NCBI GenBank assembly: GCA_003221985.1
Contig: QHUQ01000198.1
Span: 1 to 8,850, forward strand
Reading direction: 5' to 3'
From: Gemmatimonadota bacterium
GTDB lineage: Bacteria > Gemmatimonadota > Gemmatimonadetes > Gemmatimonadales > GWC2-71-9
DNA: 8,850 nt
The translations under genes were made by a program, and so were the position numbers. Below are positions 1 to 7,878 of this stretch, one piece after another (the first letter of the stretch is position 1; the number at the start of each line of letters is the position of its first letter). The notes below the pieces were generated by a model. That model worked only from the letters and a program-made list of their open reading frames with translations, made no database searches and had not been told where the DNA came from.

Positions 1-714
1 CCGGCGTTCAGGATCCGCGGAAAGGGTGGTCTTGCCCGTGCCGGACAGCCCGAAGAACAGCGCGCAGTCACCCTGCTTCCCGACGTTGGCGGAGCAGTGC
101 ATCGAGAGCACGCCCTGCAGCGGCAGCAGGTAGTTGAGGACGCTGAAGATCGATTTCTTGAGCTCGCCTGCGTAGCGCGTGCCGCCGATCAGAATCGTGC
201 GCTGTGCGAAGCTCACGATGATGAACGTCCCCGACCTAGTTCCGTGGACCGCCGGATCGGCGTGGAACTCGGGTGCATGAAGCACCTCAAACCCCGGCGC
301 AAAGCGCGACAGCTCGCCGTCGGCGGGGCGCAGGAACATGTTGTAGACGAAGAGGGCGTGCCAGGCGTTGGGCGTGATGAAGCGAATCGGCAGCCGGAAC
401 GCCGGATCCGCCCCCGCGTACACGTCGCGGATGAAGAGCTCCTGCGTGGCGAGGTGCGCTGCCACGTCGGCCTTGAGGCGCTCGAACTTGTCGGGCGCGA
501 TCGGCTGGTTCACCTTGCCCCACCAGATCTGTGTGGTGGAGTCAGGCTCTTGAACGAGAAACTTGTCGTTGGGGCTGCGGCCGGTGTGGGGTGCAGTCAC
601 CGCCGCGAACGGTCCCCCTGACGTCACGACTCCCTCGCGGCGGCGGAGAGCGTGCTCGTACAGCTGAGACGGCGTCAGATTCCGATGGACACGCTGCTCG
701 GTCGAGATGCCCAT
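1..714 (-). CDS. pckA: ATP-dependent phosphoenolpyruvate carboxykinase, N-terminal 238 residues (cut by window edge)
   Basis: Converts oxaloacetate plus ATP to phosphoenolpyruvate, CO2 and ADP in the cytoplasm, the entry step of gluconeogenesis. I translated the frame by hand from ATG at 714. It shows the hallmarks of the ATP-type family in order: HTGRSPNDKF with the substrate-binding Arg at about residue 46, RYAGELKKSIF with Tyr181 and the metal-binding Lys187, MHCSANVG with the metal-ligand His206, and the P-loop FGLSGTGKTT at 221-230 followed by LSADP. The full family length is about 530 residues, so more than half, including the rest of the nucleotide site, lies beyond position 1. The ATG is the only reasonable start: an in-frame TAG (the maeB stop) lies two codons upstream. 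A GAGG sits 14 nt upstream, rather far, so translational coupling to maeB is likely. The reading frame is intact throughout. Confidence 0.97.
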   Translation of the reverse strand, partial: MGISTEQRVHRNLTPSQLYEHALRRREGVVTSGGPFAAVTAPHTGRSPNDKFLVQEPDSTTQIWWGKVNQPIAPDKFERLKADVAAHLATQELFIRDVYAGADPAFRLPIRFITPNAWHALFVYNMFLRPADGELSRFAPGFEVLHAPEFHADPAVHGTRSGTFIIVSFAQRTILIGGTRYAGELKKSIFSVLNYLLPLQGVLSMHCSANVGKQGDCALFFGLSGTGKTTLSADPERR

Positions 715-717
715 GCG

Positions 718-2988
<2,271 letters not shown>

Positions 2989-2997
2989 AAGCAGAAG

Positions 2998-3003
2998 TCC
3001 TTT
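2998..3003 (-). promoter_or_regulatory. Ribosome-binding site of maeB, fixing a TTG start
   Basis: AAAGGA on the minus strand, separated by 9 nt from the TTG at 2988. The frame is closed by TAA at 3018-3016 and the only other start-like codon between them is a CTG 3 nt from the Shine-Dalgarno sequence, so the TTG is the best supported start. Confidence 0.7.
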
Positions 3004-3017
3004 CTTGAGAAGGGGTT

Positions 3018-3046
3018 ATGCTAGACGCGCGGTCCGGGGATGTCAA
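3018..3046 (-). promoter_or_regulatory. Sigma70-type promoter for the maeB-pckA operon
   Basis: On the minus strand, TTGACA (3046-3041, a perfect -35 box) is followed by a 17-nt spacer and TAGCAT (3023-3018, 4 of 6 matches to the -10 consensus). Transcription would start near 3011, leaving a leader of only about 23 nt before the TTG start codon of maeB. It lies in the only intergenic gap between the metal operon and the malic enzyme gene, exactly where a promoter is expected. No further operator is obvious, apart from the hairpin and palindrome listed just upstream. Confidence 0.75.
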
Positions 3047-3058
3047 GCAGCCAGAGGG

Positions 3059-3077
3059 GTCGCGCTTGTCCCGCGAC
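3059..3077 (-). terminator. Weak hairpin after the protease gene, possible terminator or operator
   Basis: GTCGCG and CGCGAC (6-bp stem, 7-nt loop) lie 27 nt after the protease stop codon and 12 nt before the -35 box of maeB. There is no U-tract after the stem, so it is not a classical intrinsic terminator. It may help 3'-end formation with Rho, or be a regulator site for the maeB promoter, or be chance in G+C-rich DNA. Confidence 0.25.
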
Positions 3078-3087
3078 TGAACATCGT

Positions 3088-3097
3088 CCGAATTCGG
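3088..3097. other. Ten-bp perfect palindrome in the intergenic region
   Basis: CCGAATTCGG sits between the protease stop codon and the maeB promoter, about 42 nt upstream of the -35 box. The symmetry stops at the tenth base. It could be a half-buried operator, but a ten-bp palindrome alone is weak evidence. Confidence 0.2.
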
Positions 3098-3103
3098 TAG
3101 CGG

Positions 3104-3730
3104 TCAGCGGGGCGGCGGTGTCAGCGTCGCCGGCGTGTGGTACAGCACCTGCGCCGTGTTGCGGTCGCGATCGGTTGGGGTAGCGGTCCCCGGCGTGCCG
3201 AACATCAGATCGCTCCCAGCCGGGCTGTGGGTGAGAATGCCCAGGGAGTGGCCCAGCTCATGGTTCGCCACGCGGGCTAGGCAGGCCGCGACCTGCGCCG
3301 TCGTGAACCCCAGGCGCACGCGCAGCTGCACGCGGAGGGGATCGGTGATCGCGTGCGTTGAGTCGATGACGTACGTGGTGAGGCCATCGCACGCACCCAG
3401 CGCTCCCGCGGTATCGGGTGGAACGTCCGGGGGGACGTTATCCTGCCAGCGTACGATGACGTCCGCGAGGTTGGAATCGGCGACGAACACACCCTTGAAC
3501 TCGCCATACAGGAATTGGCTCTCCCAGACGCGCAGCCCCCGGCTGATCAATGCCGGCATCGCCCCGCGCGGGTCCGCATAATAGCGCACCGGAAGACGGT
3601 CGGGGGGCCAGTGGAACGTCTCGCCGGCGAGATCCGCGAGGTAGCGCGGCGTCCGGTTCGGCGCTGCCAGGTCCTCGCAGCCGACCACGAGCACGAGCAG
3701 GGCGATGACGAGCGCGAGCGTCGCTTTCAT
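3104..3730 (-). CDS. Predicted metzincin-like zinc metalloprotease, lipoprotein
   Basis: A 208-residue exported protein. Residues 1-17 form a short hydrophobic signal ending in the lipobox VVGC, so Cys18 should be lipidated and the protein anchored to a membrane. The zinc motif is HELGHSLGILTHS: His157, Glu158, His161, Gly164, His168, followed by Met176 in SDLMFG as a candidate Met-turn. The tail TDRDRNTAQVLY resembles the end of matrixin-type (M10) domains. The usual metzincin pattern is HExxHxxGxxH; here one extra residue precedes the third His. Cys114 and Cys150 could form a disulfide. The ATG overlaps the stop of the preceding barrel gene (ATGA), so it is the last gene of the metal operon. 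Peptidase activity and substrate are inferred from the motif only. Confidence 0.8.
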   Translation of the reverse strand: MKATLALVIALLVLVVGCEDLAAPNRTPRYLADLAGETFHWPPDRLPVRYYADPRGAMPALISRGLRVWESQFLYGEFKGVFVADSNLADVIVRWQDNVPPDVPPDTAGALGACDGLTTYVIDSTHAITDPLRVQLRVRLGFTTAQVAACLARVANHELGHSLGILTHSPAGSDLMFGTPGTATPTDRDRNTAQVLYHTPATLTPPPR

Positions 3731-4350
3731 TTGCCGAGCAGTCTCCCACTCACTGAAATGGCGATGCGATGCACCGGTCGCGGTCGGTTGAATCCGACGC
3801 TGCGGAGTGCCGGCGTGAGGAAGCGGTGGACGTCATACTGCAGCGCAAATTCGATCCCATGCCGTTCGCCGAAGGAGGGCGCATAGGTTGTTGCGAGTGA
3901 GATGAGCGGCAGAATCCCGCCGCCGCCCCGTTGAAACACGCCCAGGTCGCTGCCCGAGTACACCAGACCGCCGATTCCGAGCCGCGCGCCGATGTTGGTG
4001 GCAAGGTCGCGACGCAGCCCGATCGTCAAGGCAACCGCGGTGACAGAGCCCGCATCGAAGTCACTGCTGCTCTCGTGGCGCTTCAGCTTGGACGACGACA
4101 GGTCGAGCGTCGCGTCCCCGGTCCACGGTCCTTTGAACTCGTCGCGCAAGCCAAGCTGCAAGGTCGGCGCAAGTGCGGGGTGGAGATCGATCGGCACGAC
4201 GAGCGAGTCGCGCACCAGCGCGGTGCTGTAGCGGCCGCCGAGGGAGAAGCGGAGGGAGACCTGGGCGGTTAGGCGGTTGAGCGGTTGGGCGGTTAGAACA
4301 GCAAGAATTCCAACCGCCCAGCCGCCGAACCGCCGAACCGCCTGCCTCAA
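3727..4350 (-). CDS. Small outer-membrane beta-barrel-like protein, function unknown
   Basis: Read from a TTG whose last two bases lie in the permease stop (TTGA overlap), this gives 207 residues. Residues 1-30 look like a signal peptide: two Arg (6-7), a hydrophobic stretch AVGILAVL, and a likely cleavage after LTAQ. The mature part alternates polar and hydrophobic residues with many Gly and aromatic positions (for example LRFSLGGRYS, IGARLGIGGLVYSG, GIEFALQYDVHRF), as in small transmembrane barrels; I recognise no named family. An in-frame ATG exists at 4506, but it would bury 52 Gly/Ala/Arg-rich codons in the permease gene and put the signal peptide internally, so it is rejected. The gene's stop overlaps the start of the protease (ATGA). 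Its 5' end is built from the octamer inverted repeat listed separately. A role in the cell envelope next to metal uptake is inference. Confidence 0.7.
   Translation of the reverse strand: MRQAVRRFGGWAVGILAVLTAQPLNRLTAQVSLRFSLGGRYSTALVRDSLVVPIDLHPALAPTLQLGLRDEFKGPWTGDATLDLSSSKLKRHESSSDFDAGSVTAVALTIGLRRDLATNIGARLGIGGLVYSGSDLGVFQRGGGGILPLISLATTYAPSFGERHGIEFALQYDVHRFLTPALRSVGFNRPRPVHRIAISVSGRLLGK
4264..4342. repeat. Inverted array of GGCGGTTN octamers, 4 units facing 4 units
   Basis: On the plus strand four consecutive octamers of the form GGCGGTTN occupy 4264-4295 (the third begins with A). A 15-nt centre (4296-4310) follows, then four inverted octamers NAACCGCC at 4311-4342 (the second carries AGCCGCC). 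The arms are 32 nt each and can pair into a long hairpin with a mismatch at nearly every eighth position. On the minus strand the whole array is read as residues 4-29 of the barrel protein, its signal peptide. It also lies only 5 nt from the permease stop, so the folded RNA would sit right at the start codon of the barrel gene. Confidence 0.9.
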
Positions 4351-5198
4351 GGAGTCACCGCCTTGTCCCCGACGCCCAACCTGCGCAGCACCGCCGCCAC
4401 AATCAGCAGTAGCCCATACATGCAGACGACGAGCGGCCCGGTCGGCAGATCCTTCGTGTACGAAAGCCAGAGCCCGAGAATCGACGCGAGGGCCCCGGAG
4501 CTCCACGCGATGATCGTGAGCTGCCGTTTGTCGGCCGTGAAGAGATTAGCGATTACGGCGGGCACGACGAGGAAACTGAACACCATCAAGACTCCGGCGA
4601 TAGGAACCGCCAACGTGATCACGACACCAAAGGACAGATAGAAAAGGAAGTCCCAGAGCCGGATTTTCCACCCCGCCGCCTCCGCCTGTTCAGGATGGAA
4701 GGAAATCGTGAGAAAGCGGCGTCGCAGCGCGAACTGGAACACGCCGAGCGCCGCGTAGGCAATCGCCAGCTTCACGATCGTCGGCCAGGTGACCCACAAC
4801 AAACTCCCGACCAGGGTCTTTTCGACCGCCTCGCCGCCGCCGGGCACCTTGTTCGCCACCAGGACGGCTGCGGCCGACGCGACCACGTACACGATCCCGA
4901 TGAACGCTTCCTGCGGCACTCGGCCCTTGCCGGTGCCGCCGTGTCCCGATGTCCGCGTCAGGGCGAACAAGACGGCGCCGATCGCCGTCGCCAGCAGGGC
5001 AAAGACGTAGGTCGTCGGCGACTCCGGCGCCACGTGGAACAGCAGCGCCGACAGGCTGCCCAGGGCGGCCATCTGCGCGAGCGACAGGTCGACGAAGATC
5101 ACCTCGCGGGCAATCACGTGCAGCCCAAGGTACGACAGCATGGCCACCAGGATCATGCAGGCGACGAACGGCGGCAGCATCAGCTCGAAGCCACTCAC
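4347..5198 (-). CDS. Metal ABC transporter permease, ABC-3 (ZnuB/MntB) family
   Basis: Inner-membrane channel subunit of a zinc or manganese importer; it would work as a dimer with a periplasmic binding protein and a cytoplasmic ATPase. The 283 residues fit the family. About eight hydrophobic segments are visible, starting with FVACMILVAMLSYLGLHV near 11-28. The conserved LSLAQMAALG near 38-47 and PIAGVLMVFSFLVVPA in the third quarter are characteristic of ABC-3 permeases. The start is GTG: it overlaps the stop of the binding-protein gene (GTGA) and has AGGAGG 4 nt upstream, while the next ATG is six codons inside. The stop overlaps the TTG of the barrel gene. No ATPase gene lies next to it. 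Zinc rather than manganese is suggested by the neighbours but not proven. Confidence 0.93.
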   Translation of the reverse strand: MSGFELMLPPFVACMILVAMLSYLGLHVIAREVIFVDLSLAQMAALGSLSALLFHVAPESPTTYVFALLATAIGAVLFALTRTSGHGGTGKGRVPQEAFIGIVYVVASAAAVLVANKVPGGGEAVEKTLVGSLLWVTWPTIVKLAIAYAALGVFQFALRRRFLTISFHPEQAEAAGWKIRLWDFLFYLSFGVVITLAVPIAGVLMVFSFLVVPAVIANLFTADKRQLTIIAWSSGALASILGLWLSYTKDLPTGPLVVCMYGLLLIVAAVLRRLGVGDKAVTP

Positions 5199-6235
5199 GG
5201 AACCTCCTGCGCGCCGAATGCCTGGGCCAGCTGCGAGATCCAGAGATTCATGAGATCGAAATAGGTGTTGACTCCCGCCGCGCCACCGGTGTTGGAAGGC
5301 ACGATGACCGCCTTGGCGTCAGTGCGCTGCGCGACGTCCATCACTTGACTGCGGTCGTAGTAGTTGGTCGATAGCAGAACTTGCACGTGCCGGTCGCGCA
5401 TCGCGGTGATGATCTCCTGCACGTGCCGCGGCGTCGGCGGAATGCCAGGCTTCGGCTCGATGTAATCGAAGCAGGTGACCTGGAACTCGCGCGAGAAATA
5501 GTCCCACTCCTTGTGATAGCAGGCGACCAATTTCCCGCGGAACGGCATCCCCTGCTTGAGCCAGCCCCCCAGGCGGTTCATCAGCGGAGCGCCTTGATAC
5601 TGCTGTTGGCCGAGGAAGGTGAACAATTTGCCCTGCCGATCGAGATCGGCGAGCGTGTTGCCCCCGAGCAACTTCACCAATTCATCGCCGAACAGGGCCC
5701 GATACATTCGCTCCTCGAAATCCTGCTCGCGCGCGGTGAAGTAGTCGGCATCCTGCGGCGCGACGCGCTTCAAGCCGCGCAGGATGTTGCGCGCGATGAG
5801 GACCGCGTTGAGCGGATCGGTCCAAATGTGCGGATTGCCGAAGACGTGAATGTCGCCCTGCGAGCGCGACAGGCTCGCCGGGACATCGAGGAGTGGGAGC
5901 CCCTGATAGGCGGCGACATATCCCGGGCCGCCTTCGGTGATCTTGGGGTTGTTGGCCTTATCGAGCAGGGCGGGGACCCAAAGCTCCAGGTCGAGCCCGG
6001 TGGTGACGAACAGGTCCGCCTGCGCGAGCGTCGGCACGAAACTCGGCTTCGGCTGGACGTAGTGCGGATTCTCGTCGCCCACGGCGATGGAGCTGACACG
6101 GCCGCGCTCGCCCACGATTTCTGTCGCGATGGCGGCATACGTCGTCAGTGAGGTGACAACCTTCACCGGCGCCGCCGGAGGTACGGGTTGGCCTGGTCCG
6201 GCGAGGGCAAGTAACAAAGCAATGATCGTGCGCAT
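5195..6235 (-). CDS. Metal ABC transporter periplasmic binding protein, ZnuA/TroA (cluster A-I) family
   Basis: Captures a divalent metal in the periplasm and hands it to the permease encoded next. Started at the ATG at 6235, it has 346 residues: signal peptide MRTIIALLLALAGPG to about residue 21, then KVVTSLTTYAAIATEIVG, typical of this family's first strand. Probable metal ligands are His58 in ENPHYVQPKPS, His136 in GNPHIWTDP and His241 in ACYHKEWDYF; the fourth position falls in STNYYDRSQ (Asp294 or a Tyr). EPKPGIPPTP at 260-269 is a conserved lobe-two stretch. There is no His-rich loop like that of E. coli ZnuA. A longer frame from 6310 was rejected because it adds 25 residues without signal character inside the porin gene. 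Only one base separates the porin stop from this ATG. Zinc versus manganese cannot be decided from sequence. Confidence 0.93.
   Translation of the reverse strand: MRTIIALLLALAGPGQPVPPAAPVKVVTSLTTYAAIATEIVGERGRVSSIAVGDENPHYVQPKPSFVPTLAQADLFVTTGLDLELWVPALLDKANNPKITEGGPGYVAAYQGLPLLDVPASLSRSQGDIHVFGNPHIWTDPLNAVLIARNILRGLKRVAPQDADYFTAREQDFEERMYRALFGDELVKLLGGNTLADLDRQGKLFTFLGQQQYQGAPLMNRLGGWLKQGMPFRGKLVACYHKEWDYFSREFQVTCFDYIEPKPGIPPTPRHVQEIITAMRDRHVQVLLSTNYYDRSQVMDVAQRTDAKAVIVPSNTGGAAGVNTYFDLMNLWISQLAQAFGAQEVP
5203..5208 (-). promoter_or_regulatory. Ribosome-binding site of the permease gene, supporting a GTG start
   Basis: A perfect AGGAGG inside the last codons of the binding-protein gene, 4 nt before the GTG at 5198. 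The spacing is short but far better than for the next in-frame ATG at 5180, which would lie 22 nt away. Confidence 0.65.
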
Positions 6236-6236
6236 G

Positions 6237-7475
6237 TCAGTACGTCTCGTGTTTATGGGGTCCAATGGCCCAGACCGCCTGAAGAGCGATCTGGTGATCC
6301 GCGGGAGCATTCGCGATCCGCTGCCATTGGTATTGAGCGCGGAGGAAAACCCACTCGCTCTGCCACATCGTGAGCGAGGGCACGAGCTGTCTCGTGATCA
6401 CGCCGAAATCGGGCGACTCGACGTAGTCGTAGCGGGCGCCAAGAATGAAGCGCTGATTCAGTTTGTACGTCGAGCTGACGTACCCGCCCAGGCGCGTCGG
6501 CCCTGTGCCTGCCACTTCCTTCTTGAGCGCGAGGAGCTCGCCACGCAGGGTCCATTCGTGGTACATCGCTCGGAGCGGCGGCCGCCACGTGAGCCGGAAC
6601 TCGAGCCCGCCGACTTTCGTGCGCAGCGCCGAGTCAGGATCGGTGCCGTAGAGCGCGGTGCCGCCGATCTGCATGTAGGTCGAATGGTTGAGCTGCCAAA
6701 AGTTCAGCAGATGCACCAGATACGTAGGCCTACCGCTATTCCCGAACAGCTCCGAGTCGCTCGCGCTGCGCGTGACCTGTGCGGTGAGCTCATGAGTCCC
6801 CAAACCGCCAAACGCGCGGTAGAGGGAGATGCCCGTGCCGGAGAGGCCATCCTCGCCCAGGAAACTCGTGACCGCGAGTGGGTACTCTGTCTCGGGCACC
6901 GCATGCAGGTGCCAACGATTCAGCTCGCCGAATTGCTGGCGAAACTTGCCGAAGTCGAGTCGCAACCGTCCGGGGAGGCCGGTCCAGTAGGCATACCCTT
7001 CCTCGACGCTCACATGTCCCCCCTCGAGACTGACGAAGATCTTTGTGTGCGAGTAAGGATCGAGCGCCGATTGGAAGCCGATTTCGAATTCTCTGGGATC
7101 GAAGTTGTCGCCCTGCACGCCGCGCCCGGTGGCGTAGCCGCGGATGTCTCCGGTGACGCCGATCTCCGGATTGAGCTGTGCCTGATTGCGCTCTCGTCCC
7201 ATCGCCTGCGACAGCGTATCGCCCTGCGTCGTGTCCCTGCCACCGCCTCCGGCAGCCTGGCTTGCGGCCGCGCGCAGCGCGGCAAGATCGTCACCGACCG
7301 GCGCGGGCGCCGAGGGTTTGCGTCCCTGTGCCGCCAGCAGGCTGTCGACCTTCGCGCGCAGCTGCCGCACCTGGGCGGCGAGCGAGTCAAGCTGGCGCTG
7401 GGTGGGTTGCTGAGTGGCTACCTGTGTTGTCAGACACGCGACAGCGAGCAGCGTCGCGCACCACGTGCGTATCAT
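6237..7475 (-). CDS. Outer-membrane porin-like protein with N-terminal coiled coil, linked to metal uptake
   Basis: A 412-residue protein. Residues 1-21 are a signal peptide (MIRTWCATLLAVACL...); residues about 24-50 (RQLDSLAAQVRQLRAKVDSL) form a heptad coiled coil, then a Pro/Ala/Gly linker, and from about 103 (NPEIGVTGDIRGYA) a beta-rich barrel domain with FDPREFEIGFQ, GKFRQQFGELNRWH and FLGEDGLSGTGISL. It ends in an aromatic residue within GPHKHETY, which adds His407 and His409. The barrel resembles a poorly characterised porin-like group that I associate with metal ABC transporter loci, so a passage for metal or metal complexes through the outer membrane is a fair inference. It has no TonB-receptor plug. 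The ATG at 7475 is chosen because AGAGGA lies 8 nt before it and the signal peptide begins there; the frame is open up to 7724 but without sensible protein. It is followed after 1 nt by the binding-protein gene. Confidence 0.85.
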   Translation of the reverse strand: MIRTWCATLLAVACLTTQVATQQPTQRQLDSLAAQVRQLRAKVDSLLAAQGRKPSAPAPVGDDLAALRAAASQAAGGGGRDTTQGDTLSQAMGRERNQAQLNPEIGVTGDIRGYATGRGVQGDNFDPREFEIGFQSALDPYSHTKIFVSLEGGHVSVEEGYAYWTGLPGRLRLDFGKFRQQFGELNRWHLHAVPETEYPLAVTSFLGEDGLSGTGISLYRAFGGLGTHELTAQVTRSASDSELFGNSGRPTYLVHLLNFWQLNHSTYMQIGGTALYGTDPDSALRTKVGGLEFRLTWRPPLRAMYHEWTLRGELLALKKEVAGTGPTRLGGYVSSTYKLNQRFILGARYDYVESPDFGVITRQLVPSLTMWQSEWVFLRAQYQWQRIANAPADHQIALQAVWAIGPHKHETY

Positions 7476-7483
7476 CGTTGATG

Positions 7484-7489
7484 TCCTCT
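7484..7489 (-). promoter_or_regulatory. Ribosome-binding site of the porin gene
   Basis: AGAGGA 8 nt before the ATG at 7475. It decides the start against the upstream open frame. Confidence 0.7.
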
Positions 7490-7510
7490 CCCGTGAGTAC
7501 CAAGTGCCGG

Positions 7511-7527
7511 CTCCGCGGCGTGCGGAG
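7511..7527 (-). other. Small GC hairpin in the gap before the porin gene
   Basis: CTCCGC and GCGGAG with a 5-nt loop lie in the 64-nt gap (7476-7539) between the small Cys/His protein and the porin gene, the only real gap in the operon. There is no U-tract. It could be an mRNA processing or attenuation site, or chance. I see no convincing promoter or AT-rich Zur-like box in this gap. Confidence 0.3.
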
Positions 7528-7539
7528 CGTGTGCGGTCG

Positions 7540-7878
7540 TCAGGAGAGGGTGAGAGGAGGCGCTCGGGCGGGGGCGGTGAGTCGAACGCTGGCCGCGACG
7601 GTAACCAGCGGCTGGAGGATCGGCGTAAAACGGACCGTCGTCGCGGGGGTAGCGATGGTAAACGTCTGCTGCGTGATGACGCGCGCGCCAGCATAGTGGC
7701 ACAGGGCGCAGCGCAGCTCGTCATGCAGGATCACACAGCGCGCATCGTGACTCGCTTCAACCCCGGCCGGCGCGAACAACACGTCGCGCGCGTGCGCCAA
7801 CGTGACCGCACCGCCGCCGAGTACTTGAATGGCAAGTAAGACGCTAACTGTGATCTGTCGCAGCATTGTCTCCTTCAT
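7540..7878 (-). CDS. Small secreted Cys/His-rich protein, possible metal-binding
   Basis: A 112-residue protein with a signal peptide (hydrophobic VSVLLAIQVLGGGAVTLAHA, cleavage after about residue 30). The mature part carries a compact set of potential ligands: His44, Cys48, His52, Cys57, Cys60, His61 (HDARC, then LHDELRCALCH). CALCH formally fits the haem c motif CxxCH, but the protein shows no other cytochrome c feature. The layout (short exported protein, central Cys/His knot, Pro-rich end APARAPP) recalls small DUF2946-like proteins found near metal and copper genes; this is a resemblance, not a family assignment. The first ATG overlaps the nfo stop (ATGA); a second ATG at 7866 follows an AAGGAG by 3 nt and gives a signal peptide of more usual length, so the start is uncertain by four residues. 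A periplasmic metal chaperone or sensor would fit the operon. Confidence 0.7.
   Translation of the reverse strand: MKETMLRQITVSVLLAIQVLGGGAVTLAHARDVLFAPAGVEASHDARCVILHDELRCALCHYAGARVITQQTFTIATPATTVRFTPILQPLVTVAASVRLTAPARAPPLTLS

Noticed and set aside
4264..4342. Octamer hairpin as an intrinsic terminator after the permease
   Set aside because: No U-tract follows and the reading frame of the next gene runs through it, with overlaps on both sides; a terminator here would cut off the barrel and protease genes.
3727..4506. Longer version of the barrel protein starting at ATG 4506
   Set aside because: It would place 52 low-complexity residues inside the permease gene and leave the signal peptide internal; the TTG at 4350 overlapping the permease stop is a better start.
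5381..7481. Two long plus-strand open frames (5381-6151 and 6087-7481) opposite the binding-protein and porin genes
   Set aside because: They overlap each other, carry no recognisable domain or ribosome-binding site, and mirror the codon pattern of the well supported minus-strand genes.
6237..7724. Longer version of the porin starting at 7724
   Set aside because: The extra 83 residues are Arg/Ser/Pro-rich and overlap the small Cys/His gene; the ATG at 7475 has a good ribosome-binding site and begins a signal peptide.
7540..7878. Small Cys/His protein as a c-type cytochrome because of CALCH
   Set aside because: There is one CxxCH motif but no helical cytochrome fold or later distal Met region, and the other Cys and His residues fit a metal knot better.
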